Assembly (NCBI RefSeq): GCF_033568475.1
Contig: NC_133123.1
Coordinates: 131,660,930 to 131,724,929, forward strand
Direction: 5' to 3'
From: Henckelia pumila
Lineage: Eukaryota; Streptophyta; Magnoliopsida; Lamiales; Gesneriaceae
DNA length: 64,000 nt
Under the pieces are notes generated by a model that saw only the letters and a list, made by a program, of their open reading frames with translations, searched no databases and was not told the DNA's origin. A program made the translations under genes and the position numbers. Of the stretch, positions 43,148 through 55,052 are shown in pieces (within the stretch, counting starts at the first letter, position 1; the number at the start of each line of letters is the position of its first letter).

Positions 43148-45949
43148 TCATACTACGTAGACCCATTGCTTCGCGATGTTTGTCAAACAATGGTCCTGGC
43201 AAGGCTTAGTAAATGGATCAGCGATATTGTCTGCAGAGGCCACTCGTTCGACACTGATGTCTCCTCTTTCCACAATCTCCCGGATTATGTGGTATTTCCT
43301 CAGTACGTGTTTGGATCTTTGATGAGACCTTGGTTCCTTTGCTTGAGCAACGGCACCCGTGTTGTCGCAGTACACCGGGACTGGACCAACAAATTCAGGA
43401 ATGACGCCCAACTCTTGGACGAAATTCCTCATCCAAACGGCCTCTTTAGCAGCAGCTGATGCTGCAATGTATTCAGCCTCAGTGGTGGAATCCGCTGTGG
43501 TGTCCTGCTTGGAACTCTTCCAAGAGACAGCACCACCATTGAGCATGAACACAAATCCAGAGGTTGACTTCGAGTCATCCACATCACTTTGGAAGCTAGA
43601 GTCGGTATAGCCTTCCAGTTTGAGTTCTCGTCCTCCATAAACCATGAACATATTCTTAGTCCTTCGCAAGTACTTAAGAATGTCCTTCACGGCTTTCCAA
43701 TGCATCTGACCAGGATTAGACTGATATCTGCTCGTGACACTCAGAGCAAATGCTACATCCGATCTGGTAGATATCATCCCATACATGATACTACCTATAG
43801 CTGACGCATATGGTACATGTGTCATATTCTCTATCTCTGCATCAGTCTTGGGACACATAGACTTGGATAGAGAAACTCCATGACACATGGGTAGATGTCC
43901 TCTCTTGGACCCATCCATTGAAAACCGTTTCAATATGGTATCGATGTAGGTTGATTGAGTGAGTCCTATCATTCTCTTAGATCTATCCCTATAGATCTGT
44001 ATCCCAAGAATGTAGGATGCCTCACCCAAATCCTTCATCGAAAATCTACCTGATAACCATATCTTTGTTGACTGCAACATCCCTACATCATTCCCAATGA
44101 GTAGGATGTCATCAACATAAAGTACTAAGAATGTTACCGCATCCTTAACTACTTTCTTGTACACGCAAGGTTCCTCCGGGTTCTTGATGAAACCAAAATC
44201 TTTTATTGTTTCATCAAATTTATGGTTCCAACTTCTTGATGCTTGTTTTAGACCATAAATTGATCTCTGAAGCTTGCATACCTTATGCTCGCTTCCCATG
44301 GATGTGAACCCCTCAGGCTGCTTCATATAGATTTCTTCCTTAATGTCTCCATTAAGAAAAGCAGTCTTCACATCCATCTGCCATATCTCATAGTCATACC
44401 ATGCAGCTATGGCAATTAGGATTCTTATGGACTTGAACATTGCGACTGGTGAAAAGGTTTCATCATAGTCAACTCCTTGCCTTTGAGTATAACCTTTCGC
44501 CACCAATCGCGCCTTGTAAGTCAATATCTTACCATCAGGCCCAAGCTTTCTTTTGTAGATCCATTTACACCCTATTGGAACAATTCCATCGGGAGGATCC
44601 ACTAAAGACCAGACTTGGTTAGTATGCATCGAATCCAATTCAGACTGCATAGCTTCAAGCCATAAATTCGAATCCGCATCAGAAATTGCTTCCTTGAAGC
44701 TTCTTGGATCACATCCAATGTCGGGTTCATCTTGACCCTCTTCAAGAAGAAGACCATATCGAACTGGAGGTCTAGAAGTCCTCTCGGATCTTCTAGGTGC
44801 AGGCGTGTTCAGCAATGATTCCTGAGGTGTGGGATCGTTATTTTGTATTTCGGGTTCTTCTCGAACTTCTTCGAGTTCTATCATCTCGCCTTTCTTATCC
44901 AATAAGAACTCCTTCTCCAAGAAGGTGGCATTCCGTGAAACAAACACCTTTGTTTCAGCAGGATAATAGAAATAATATCCGATTGAATTCTTCGGATACC
45001 CCACAAAATAACACAAGCTGGATCGACTATCCAACTTATCTCCCACTGTCCGCTTCACGTAAGCAGGACATCCCCAAATCCTCAAGTACGAATACTTAGG
45101 AGCTTTGCCATTCCATAACTCGTATGGTGTTTTGTCCACTGCTTTAGTGTGGACGTTATTCAACAACAATACCGCCGTTTCAAGCGCATAGCCCCAAAAC
45201 GAAGGTGGAAGCTCAGTGAAGCTCATCATGGATCGAACCATGTCCAACAAAGTTCGATTACGACGCTCCGATACACCATTAAGCTGTGGTGTCATAGGAG
45301 GAGTCCACTGAGAGAGAATCCCATTCTCTTTTAGATAGTCCAAAAACTCGGTACTCAAGTATTCTCCACCTCGATCCGATCGAAGTGCTTTAATACTTTT
45401 ACCTAGCTTGTTTTCTACTTCAGCCTTGAATTCTTTGAACTTTTCAAATGCTTCAGACTTATATTTCATTAAATATAAATACTCATACCTTGAATAATCA
45501 TCAGTAAAGGTAATGAAGTAGGTGTGGCCATGTTGAGTCCCTACTCTAAATGGACCACAAACATCTGTATGGATTAAATCCAACAGATTCTGACTACGCT
45601 CAGGTTTCCCCTTAAAAGGAGATTTAGTCATTTTTCCTTTTAGGCAGGATTCACAAGTAGGTAGAGAGTTAATATCAGACATATCAAACATGCCCTCTCC
45701 CACTAGCTTGTTCATCCTTCTTGAGGAAATATGACCTAGTCTAGCGTGCCAAAGGTTTGCCGGGTTTTGACTATCGATTTTCCTTTTGTTTGTTGTCGCC
45801 GGTTTGTCAATACAATTCACTGGAACGTCTTTTAGTTTTAAATTGTATAGATCGTTTTCAAGTTGTCCATTTCCAATTAAACATTCATTCTTGTAAATAT
45901 TGCAAATCCCATTCACAAAATTACAAGAATAACCATCTCTATCAAGCAT
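43148..45949 (-). pseudogene. Copia-B pol (integrase, RT, RNase H), open but frameshifted at both ends
   Basis: A 933-codon open stretch starts at MLDRDGYSCNF and covers integrase zinc-binding, integrase core, RT (LVLYVDDILL) and RNase H. It is highly similar to Copia-A. Two single-base losses break it relative to Copia-A. One is upstream (a shorter T run near 45967) and separates it from protease and gag. The other lies near 43200 (GGCAAGGCTT versus GGCAAGGGCTT) and replaces the last roughly 20 residues after NIADPFTKP. It therefore lacks an in-frame gag-protease fusion and the native C-terminus. Confidence 0.9.
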
Positions 45950-45959
45950 AGAAATAGAA

Positions 45960-46520
45960 ATAATGTTTTAATTAAATCTGGAACAAATAAAACATCTATC
46001 AAAAGTAACTTAAAACCGTTCTGCAAAAATAAATATTTCCCATAGCTATGGATTTAACTCTGGAACCATTCCCGAGCCTTGACTGGGTCTCACCCATCCT
46101 TATCCTATTACTTCTTGTTATCATTTGCAACTCATTGCAAATATGAGATCTACATCTGGTATCCAATACCCAAGAAGTAGTATTAAGAAAAACATTTATT
46201 TCAATGTAAAACATACCCTTTGCAGTTCGCAACTGCTTGGGGTATTCCTTGCAGTTACGTTTCCAATTACCGGGTTTCTTGTAGTGATGGCAAACTTGTT
46301 TAGACTTGTCCAATTTTGCATGTAACATTTGGCCTTGAGATCATGGTCCAACCATTTCTCTAATTCGGCCAACCTTTCGGCAGTTACATCAGCCGGGGCT
46401 GTTTTCGGAGAAGCCTTTTCTAACACTTAGAAAATCTTTTTCCGAACTTAGGACAATCTTAACTTATGGAATCATTCTGTATTGTTTGCGTCAATAAGTT
46501 TGTTTTGTTGGAGAACAGAA
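45960..46520 (-). pseudogene. Copia-B gag/protease remnant with internal deletion
   Basis: Reading from the right, the gag start region aligns with Copia-A but has several stops. The frame then reads LEKWLDHDLKAKCYM and jumps directly into the zinc-knuckle segment (CHHYKKPGNWKRNC in another frame). About 150 residues of gag core present in Copia-A are therefore deleted. In the protease motif the expected WVLDTGCGSH reads WVLDTRCRSH, with both Gly changed to Arg. The knuckle is also altered: its second Cys is replaced by His (CHHY for CHYC). Confidence 0.85.
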
Positions 46521-46679
46521 ACATGTGGATTACTGAGAAAAAACAGACAATTATCGATGATTGTTTAAATAATTTACTAAGACATAAAATTGGCGAATTT
46601 TATTTTATGAATCTCACTCCCACTATTTTAACGATTTCACCACCCTCTAGTGAAAACGGGAAACTTTTTCCTTAGTGAG

Positions 46680-48403
46680 AACATGGAGTCCAATTGACAA
46701 ACTTATGGTCCCGAATAATATCAGCCAACCATAATTCTCAAAAGGTAGAGCCCAATTGCTTCCAAAGCAACCCCCATGTGTTTACCTCATGTCCAATAAG
46801 GGCCCAATAATATGACGCCGTTTAAAGTGACATGTCAAGATGACCCATCAATATTAAGTTGTGATAGACGGTCGCCATGTGGATCCCCCAATAATATGAG
46901 CCGATCCCATGGGAGTTCCACCCAACTTACAACATTTGTCGATCCAATGTACAGCTTTCCGACGGACGGGCCCCCCCAATAATATGAGCCGGACCGTATC
47001 CGCGGGTAGCATCACATACATTGACCGTTGATGGAAGGTAGGAACATTTAAACAATATTTAAATTTCCTTTATTTATCTTGATATAAATTTTAAATCATA
47101 TTTAAAATGAGGGATTTTATTTATAAAAATATTTGTCTCATCATATTTAATTTATTGCATGCATTGCCGGATTCACGCAATTTATGTCTAAACATGCATA
47201 CAATCATAATATCACATATTATATAGGATGATCGATTCCATTTCTAATTGACCCGTGGTTGCCAATCACGGGTCTTAGTCCAATCCTAGGTAATATGCAG
47301 TATGCAAATGCAATCCTATTACATATGCTTCCAATTTACATTTCTTCAGTCTTCATTGTCTGCTGGGCCCACCATCTTCAAATCTTGATCTCCCACTAAA
47401 TCTAATGTATTTACAATAAATAACAATGACAAGTAGGGGATACATTTTTAGGGGGTGGGAACGGGCTATAAACCAAGCCCACTTTTATTACATATGACAT
47501 TCATATCGGGCCATAAACCAGGCCCATTAATAAAACCAACAACAATAAAGACAAAATGTAAATTCCTAACATACACCTACAAAATTGGTCATGGCAATCG
47601 ATCATCCTTATCCAATAACATTTAATTCAAAATTAATTTATTGGATAACATGCTGTGGCAATTCAAATTTAAACAAGATAAAATCATATTTTATATATAA
47701 AATCACATTTCACATATAAAATCATATTTTATCTCCATATCAAATAAAATCATATTTTATCTATAAAATCCAATTTTACAAATAAAATCATATTTTACTC
47801 AATATATCATAAGATCATATCTTATCATCAATTGTACCAAAATAATTGATTTCAAAATTCAATTTACGGATAAAATATTAAAATTTTCCAAAAATTCAAA
47901 TTTATCCAAAATCAATTTTAAAATTTACGGACTCGAACAATTCGATCCGAAATCTCGTGAACCAATCAAAAACAATTTTTGACCGGACCAAAAATAAAAT
48001 TTTAACATATTAAAATTAATTTTTAATAAAATATTAATTTTTCCCGCGGGCCACCCGGGACACTCCCGGGTTGGCCCGCACCCGGGGCGCGGGCCGGGGC
48101 AGCCCGGCTGCCCCCTTAGGGCAGCAACGCTTGGGCGGCGCCGAGCGCCGCCCCTGGGCGGCGCCGAGCGCTGCCCTGCGCAGCGCCCAGCGCTGCGCTG
48201 GGCAGCGCCGTGCGCCGCCCTGGGCGGCGACCATCGCTGCCCCCTCCGGGCAGCGATCCAATCGCTGCCCGGGTTTCGCCCCCGGAAAAAAAAAAATTTT
48301 TTTTATTAAAAATATTTATTTTGTTTCAAAAACCGAGACTCAAAAATTTTGTACAATTGATTAATTCAATCGTTTGATCTGAGCAACCTGGCTCTGATAC
48401 CAC
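46680..48403 (-). other. Copia-B 5' leader with AATAATATGA repeats and GC-rich island
   Basis: About 1.7 kb between the PBS side and gag, with no conserved coding frame. It has three copies of a CCAATAATATGAGCCG-like motif (about 46803, 46888 and 46975), spaced about 86 bp. Next comes an AT-rich stretch with repeated AAAATCATATTTTA units (about 47680-47830), then the GC-rich island at 48043-48285, then the PBS. Confidence 0.7.
48043..48285 (-). other. GC-rich hairpin island in the Copia-B leader
   Basis: About 243 bp of nearly pure G/C in an otherwise AT-rich leader, about 100 bp from the PBS. It is made of repeated, mutually complementary units such as GGGCAGCG, CGCTGCCC and GGGCGGCGCCGAGCGCC. 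The RNA would fold into stacked hairpins. The 75-97 codon frames across it, on both strands, are products of composition. Confidence 0.8.
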
Positions 48404-50269
48404 TGTTGGAAAACTGGCGAGTTCCCAGACCAATTACGATTGATACCCGGTGCAGCGGAAGTTTAAAAATTTTATCATGGAACAATTCCATGGTGTGGGT
48501 ATCAACCGTTTAACGATTAAATTATTGTGTGTGTGTAAAATTTAAATAACAATTAAATAAATTTTACCTCAAATCTCGCAACGAGATTAATGGACACCAA
48601 CAGAACAATTCTGCTCTTGTTGTCTCTCCCTGGAACCGATGAACGCCTTCAATCAGGTCCACGAACAGAGGTTTAATCCCTCTGATAGATTGCACTAGAA
48701 AATCTATCAGAAGTTTTCTGCGAAGAGAATACACGAATTTGATTCGTTATTCCTTACTGCGATTCAAAATCACAGACCGGAATTTCTCGGGCAGAGGGGG
48801 AGGGTTCGGCCGATTTGTTGAGAGAGAGGCTAGGGTTCGATTTTTGCTCTGTCTCAAAAATTATGACCTGTTGTGTGTAATTTCTGTACTGAAATAACTT
48901 ATTTATAATGCAGGCCACTAACACCTTAGGGCCCATTAGTCATAAGCTGGGGCCCGACAAGCAAAGCCCACTCGTTCAGAAATTAATATAAAATTCATCG
49001 TGACTCCGATTGATGAAACGATTTCACCAATGTGCACAGAAACCATTTCTGCACGTTTTAAAGTCAAAATAAATTTTCCTGAATCCGAATTCAGTGGTTT
49101 CCAAAAATGTCCATCCCTATGTCATTTTAGAAAATCCTACTCCCTTACTCTTATTTAAGAAGTCCAACTCCTTAGTTCATTAAATTTAACTCTTTAAATT
49201 TAACTATCTCAACGGGGATTAAAACTCCATTACACTGTGTGACCCTCAATGGTTCAGGGATACAGCTAGCCGTGGGCTCACAACTCCTTGTGACTCGGAA
49301 CAACACTTTCCGACTTGCCCAACGAATCATGGTAAAGCGCCTAGCAACATCGCCCCATGATTCCCTAGGTATCACTGATAGTGCCTACAAGAACCAGTAG
49401 ATTTTGGTTAGCGTACAGTACGGTTCCTTCATCCAAATATCCCGATCGAATCAACAACCATTGGTATATCGAGAGTCGCTCAAGATTCGATAACTATGCA
49501 ATGCATCTTGAAGATCAAATTAGTGACATCGCATGTGCTACTAAGAAACCATTTCTTAAATCACATCAAGTACTCTGGCCAGAGATTTGTCACACTAATA
49601 TCTCCTCAGATCGCATAGGATATCCACACTCGCAAGTATGTGGTGAATCCTTGACAACAATGCATTGACTCCTATATGTGTCGTAACTGTACCCAATCTC
49701 GACACCTGATGACCCCCATAGAGTCGGTAAACGAGTCAAAGCACAGTACTAGCATATAGAGTCTCCATGATGTTTCAAGTCGTAAGGACTAATGGTGTAC
49801 AACCAAAACCGCGGACTTTATCCACTCGATAAGTGATAACCACTTGGAAAGTCCGGATAGGGTAGTTCGACTATTCATCCTATGAATATCCATTTGCATG
49901 CTTCGAACATCTCCATGTTCCCTACCAATGAAACGTGGTACTCCGCATCGCAAATGCTAGTCTCAAACTCGAGCGATCCTTATCCTTATTATCGGACGGC
50001 TCAATCGACTAGGAACGGTTTTAGAATATACAGTGACTATAAGATGTATTTCATGATAGACATCTCCATGTTCTACCACATCTTACATACACTATAGTAT
50101 ATTCAAGGTCTTTATCAAAACAACAATAGTATATCACAATATAACAATATGAAGTAATATAAAGTCATTGCCATAAAAGTGTAAATAATATTAAACAAAA
50201 GATTGTTTATACAAAGAGTCAACAAAGCCCATAGCCACACAGTTGGCTCACTGGGCACCCACTCTTACA
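48404..50269 (-). repeat. Copia-B 5' LTR
   Basis: 1866 bp. It is adjacent to a PBS at 48384-48402, which on the minus strand reads TGGTATCAGAGCCAGGTTG (initiator tRNA-Met). Confidence 0.93.
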
Positions 50270-50274
50270 ATATC

Positions 50275-50475
50275 ATGGTCCCACCATGTATCAAGCTTGG
50301 CTAACTCCTCCGGACTTACGTCAGCTGGTGCTTCCTTCGGAGGAGATTTTTCTAACACGTAGAGCATCTTCTCCGAAGTCAAGACAATCTTCAACTTACG
50401 GAACCATTCCGTATAGTTTGCGCCAGTCAATTTATTTTGTTCGAGGATCGAGAAAAATGGATTACGCGAATTCAT
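50275..50475 (-). CDS. Copia-A gag N-terminus (67 codons), cut off by Copia-B
   Basis: Starts at ATG 50475 (MNSRNPFFSILEQNKLTGAN) and continues through YTEWFRKLKIVLTSEKMLY to LAKLDTWWDH. It is followed by the ATATC duplication and the Copia-B LTR. It continues in phase at 41253. Within the present DNA the short frame would run on into the LTR and stop. Confidence 0.9.
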
Positions 50476-52210
50476 CGTATGAAATACTGAAAAGAAACAG
50501 ACAAATATCAGTGATTGTTTAAGCAATTTACTAAGACATAAAATAGGCGAAATTTATTTTATGAATCTCACTCCCACTATTTTAACGATTTCACTACCCT
50601 CTAGTGAAAACGGGAAACTGTTTTCCTTAGTGAGAACATGGAGTCCAATTGACAAACTTATGGTCCCGAATAATATCAGCCAACCATAATTTTCAAATGG
50701 TAGAGCCCAATTGCTTCCAAAGCAACCTCCATGTTTTTAACTCATGTCCAATAAGGGCCCAATAATATGACGCCGATTATTGTGACATGTCAAGATGACC
50801 CATCAATATTAAGTTGTGATGGACGGTCGCCATGTGGATGCCCCAATAATATGAGCCGATCCCATGGGAGTTCCACCCAACTTACAACATGTGTCGATCC
50901 AATGTACAGCTTTCCGACGAATGGGCCCCCCCAATAATATGAGCCGGACCGTATCCGCGGGTAGCATCTCATACATTGATCGTTGATGGAAGGTAGGAAC
51001 ATTTAAACAAATTTAAATTTCCTTTATTTATCTTGATATCAATTTTAAATCATATTTAAAATGAGGGATTTTTAATTATAAAAATTTGTCTCATCATTTT
51101 TTTTTTTAAAATTTTGTATGCTTGCCGGATTCACACAATTATGTCTAAAACATGCATACAACTATAATATCACATATTATATAGGATGATCGATTTCATT
51201 TCTAATCGACCCGTGGTTGCCAATCACGAGTCTTAGTCCAATCCTAGGTAATATGCAGTATGCAATGCAATCCTATTACATTTGCTTCCAATTTACATTT
51301 CTTCTGTCTTTATTGTCTGCTGGGCCCACCTCCATCTTCAAATCTTGATCTCCCACTAAATCTAATGTATTTACAATAAATAACAATGACAAGTAGGAGA
51401 TACATTTTTAAGGGGTGGGAACGGGCCATAAACCAAGCCCACTTTTATTACATATGACATTCATATTGGGCCATAAACCAGGCCCATTAATAAAACCAAC
51501 AACAATAAAACAAATGTAAATTCCTAACATACACCTACAAAATTGGTCATGGCAATCGATCATCCTTATCCAATAACATTTAATTCAAAATTAATTTATT
51601 GGATAACATGCAATGACAATTTAAATTTAAAAGGATAAAATCATATTTCATACATAAAATCTTATTTTACATACAAAATCATATTTTATCTTTTTATCAA
51701 ATAAAATCATATTTTATCTATAAAATCCAATTTTATACATAAAATCATATCTTATCATCAATTGTACCAAAAATAATTAATTTCAAAATTCAATTAAAGG
51801 ATAAAATATTAAAATTTTCCAAAAATTCAAATTTATCCAAAAATCAATTTTAAAATTTTCGGACTCGAACAATTCGATCCGACGCCTCGTGGACCAATCA
51901 AAACAATTTTTGATCGGACCAAAAATAGAATTTTAACATATTAAAATTTAATTTAAAAAATTAAAAATAATTTTTCCCGCGGGCCGCCTGGGACGTTCCC
52001 GGGCCGGGCAGCGACGATCGCTGCCCGGGGCAGCGACGATCGCTGCCCCTGCCCCGGGCAGCGATCCAATCGCTGCCCGGGTTTTTGCCCGAAAAAAAAT
52101 AATTTTATTTTTAAATATTTATTTTGTTTCAAAAAACCGAGACCTTAAAAATTTTTTGTACAATCGATTAATTTAATCGCTTGATCTGAGCAACCTGGCT
52201 CTGATACCAC
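50476..52210 (-). other. Copia-A 5' leader with repeats, GC-rich island and PBS
   Basis: Long non-coding leader in the same layout as Copia-B: three AATAATATGA motifs (about 50760, 50845, 50933), an AAAATCATATTTTA-rich part (about 51650-51760), a GC-rich island (51975-52091), then the PBS at 52190-52209 next to the 5' LTR. Confidence 0.75.
51975..52091 (-). other. GC-rich hairpin island in the Copia-A leader
   Basis: About 117 bp built on repeated GGGCAGCGACGATCGCTGCC palindromes, in the same place as the 243-bp Copia-B island but about half as long and with fewer units. Flanks are AT-rich. Confidence 0.8.
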
Positions 52211-54055
52211 TGTTGGAGAACGCGGCGATCAGATCAATTATGATTGATACCCGGTGCAGCGGAAGTTTAAAATTTTGTATGGAACGATTCCATAATGGGT
52301 ATCAACCTTACGATTAAATTGTGTGTGTAAAAATTAAATAACAATTATAAAATTTTTACCTTTAATCTCGAATCGAGATTTTGGACACCAACAGATTTCT
52401 CTGCTCTTGTTGTATATCCCTGGAACTGATGGACGAACTGTTCTTCAATCAGGTCCACGAACAGAGATTTAATCCCTCTGATAGATTGCACTAGAAAATC
52501 TATCAGAAGTTTTCTACGAAGAGATTAACGAATTTGATCCGTTAAACCAGACTGTAATTCAAAATCACAGGCTGGATTTTTCTCGAGTAGAGAGGGAGAG
52601 GGGCCGGCCACCTTATAGAAAATCAACTAGGGTTTTCGAAAATTTTGTGACCTGTTGTGTGTAATTTCTGTACTGCAATAACTTATTTATAATGTAGGCC
52701 ACTAACAGCTTAGGACCCATTAGTCATAAGTTCAAGCCCGACAAGCAAAGCCCGCATGTTCAGAAATTAATATAAAATTCATTGTGACTCCGATTGATAA
52801 ACCGATTTCACCAATGTGCACAGAAACCATTTCTGCACCTTTTGAAGTCAAGATAAATTTTTCTGAATCCGAATTCAGTGATTTCCAAAAATGGCCATCC
52901 CTATGTCATTTTAGGAAATCTTACTCCTCTACTCTTAAATAAGAAGTCCAACTTCTTCGTTCATTAAATTTAACTCTTTAAATTTAACTATCTCAACGGG
53001 GATTAAAAATCCATTACACTGTGTGACCCTCAATGGTTCAGGGATACAGCTAGCCGTGGGCTCACAACTCCTTGTGACTCGGAACAACAATTTCCGACTT
53101 GCCCATCGAATTATGGTATGAGCGCCTAGCAACATCGCCCCATGATTCCCTAGGTATCACTGATAGTGCCTACAAGAACCAGTAGATTTTGGTTAGCGTA
53201 CAGTACGGTCCCTTCATCCATATATCCCGATCGAATCAACAACCATTGGTATATCGAGAGTCGCTCGAGATTCGATAACTATGCAATGCATCTTGAAGAT
53301 CAAATAGTGACATCGCATGTGCTACTAAGAAACCATTTCTTAAATCACATCATGTTCTCTGGCCAGAGATTCGTCACACTAATATCTCCTCAGATCGCAT
53401 AGGATATCCACACTCGCAAGTATGTGGTGAATCCTTGACAACAAAGCATCGACTCCTATATGTGTTGTAACTGTACCCAATCCCGACACCTGATGACCCC
53501 AATAGATTCGGTAAACGAGTCAAAGCACAGTACTAGCATATAGAGTCTCAATGATGTTTCAAGTAGTAAGGACTAATGGTGTACAACCAAAACCGCGGAC
53601 TATATCCACTCGATAAGTGATAACCACTTGGAAAGTCCGGATAGGGTAGTTCGATCATTCATCATATGAATATCCATTTGCATGCTTCGAACATCTCTAT
53701 GTTCCTTACCAATGAAACGTGGTACTCCGCATCGCAAATGCTAGTCTCAAACTCGAGCGATCCTTATCCTTATTATCGGACGGCTCAATCGACTAGGAAC
53801 AGTTTAGAATATACAGTGACTATAAGATGTGTTTCATGATAGACATCCCCATGTTCTACCACATCTTACATACACTATAGTATATTCAAGGTCTTTATCA
53901 AAACAACAATAGTATATCACAATATAACAATATGAAGAAAGATAAAGTCATTGCCATTAATAAATGTGTAAATAATATTAAACAAAAGATTGTTTATACA
54001 AAGAGTCATCAAAGCCCTTATCCACAAGTTGGCTCACCGGGCACCCACTCTTTCA
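52211..54055 (-). repeat. Copia-A 5' LTR
   Basis: 1845 bp. On the minus strand CATTATAAATAAGT (52681-52694) is the likely TATA box for genomic RNA. The matching copy in the 3' LTR lies near 36150. Confidence 0.93.
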
Positions 54056-54060
54056 AGCAT

Positions 54061-54919
54061 TGTCAGCGATCGGGACCCCAGGTTTACTTCTAGGTTCTGG
54101 GGGAGTGTTCAGCGTGCGATGGGTACTATTCTCAGTTTGAGTACTGTCTATCATCCGGAGACTGATGGTCAGTCAGAGCGCACTATTTGTACTTTGGAGG
54201 ATATGCTTAGAGCGTGCGTCATGGATTTTGGTTCAGCCTGGCAGGACCATTTGCCATTGATTGAGTTTGCGTACAACAACAGCTATCATACTAGTATTGG
54301 GATGGCACCTTTTTAGGCGTTGTATGGGCGACGCTGTCGTACTTCACTCTTCTGGGAAGAAGTGGGGGAGAGACAGGCTGAGGGATCGGAGTTTATCCAG
54401 CAGGCGGTAGATATTGTTGATCAGATCAAGAAACGGATTAAGACTGCACAGGATCATCAGGCCAGCTATGCTAACACCAAGCGTGGGCCTTTGCAGTTCG
54501 ATGTCGGGGAGAAAGTGTTTCTGAGAGTGTCACCATTTCGCAAAATTCTCAGATTTGGCCTTAAGGGCAAGTTGTCTCCTAGGTTTATTGGTCTGTTTGA
54601 GATCTTGGAAAGCATTGGCGATTTGGCTTATCGACTAGCTTTGCCACCACATCTTTCCAGTATTCACGACGTGTTCCACGTATCTCTGTTGCGACGGTAT
54701 GTGGCGGATGAGTCTCATATTCTGCAGCGGTCTGAGGTTCAGGTGAGCAAGGATTTGACCTATGTTGAGAAACCTATTCGTATCCTGGATCATAAGGATA
54801 AGGTTTTGCGGAACAAAGTCATTCCTCTAGTTTCAATTCAGTGGCAGCGCCGAGGCACTGAGGAAGCTACTTGGGAGCTTGAGGACAGGATGCGTGAAGA
54901 CCATCCTGAGTTGTTTTGA
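54061..54919 (+). pseudogene. Gypsy integrase C-part and chromodomain
   Basis: Continues the gypsy frame in phase after the Copia-A insertion: the integrase core [12 protein letters not shown] and [13 protein letters not shown] (catalytic Asp and Glu positions), then the GPY/F-like module (KLSPRFIGLFEIL), then a chromodomain-like end (VSIQWQRRGTEEATWELEDR). A stop (TAG) at 54314-54316 splits it. The frame terminates at TGA 54917-54919. Confidence 0.93.
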
Positions 54920-55040
54920 TTTCATTCTTAAGTTGTATTCAGTTGCAAACTCTGTAAACGTTTGATTTGAATAAAGAATGTTTCTGATTTCTGTATTACA
55001 TTCAGTACTTAAGATTTGATTTCGAGGACGAAACATCTTA

Positions 55041-55052
55041 AGTGGGGGAGAA
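55041..55052 (+). other. Gypsy polypurine tract
   Basis: AGTGGGGGAGAA ends immediately before the 3' LTR. Confidence 0.88.

Larger units (their letters stand above)
41254..50269 (-). mobile_element. Copia-B: very recent, coding-defective copia element inside Copia-A gag
   Basis: LTRs lie at 41254-43119 and 48404-50269, each 1866 bp, beginning TGTTGGAAAACTGGCGAG and ending GGCACCCACTCTTACA. Exact TSDs ATATC lie at 41249-41253 and 50270-50274. I find one LTR difference by eye (near 41991 versus 49131, G/A). PBS at 48384-48402. It is the same family as Copia-A but a separate subfamily: different LTR edges and a longer GC-rich leader island. Its gag is broken and partly deleted, so it probably used proteins from relatives to move. 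Confidence 0.95.
35682..54055 (-). mobile_element. Copia-A: full-length Ty1/copia element, split by Copia-B
   Basis: LTRs lie at 35682-37525 and 52211-54055 (1844 and 1845 bp). They begin TGTTGGAGAACGCGGCG and end GGCACCCACTCTTTCA on the + strand. Exact TSDs AGCAT lie at 35677-35681 and 54056-54060 inside the gypsy integrase. The element lies on the minus strand: PBS at 52190-52209, long leader with a GC-rich island, gag start at 50475, polyprotein end at 37540, polypurine tract 37526-37540. By eye the LTRs differ at roughly 13-15 positions. Apart from the Copia-B insertion, the coding frame is open throughout. Confidence 0.95.

Noticed and set aside
48034..48364. Pro/Ala/Arg-rich frames on both strands
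   Set aside because: Produced by the GC-rich hairpin island in the Copia-B leader; low complexity in every frame.
35682..54055. Idea that Copia-A and Copia-B are a tandem duplication or assembly error
   Set aside because: Distinct LTR termini, separate exact target duplications (AGCAT and ATATC) and phase-correct rejoining of the interrupted gag show two independent insertions.
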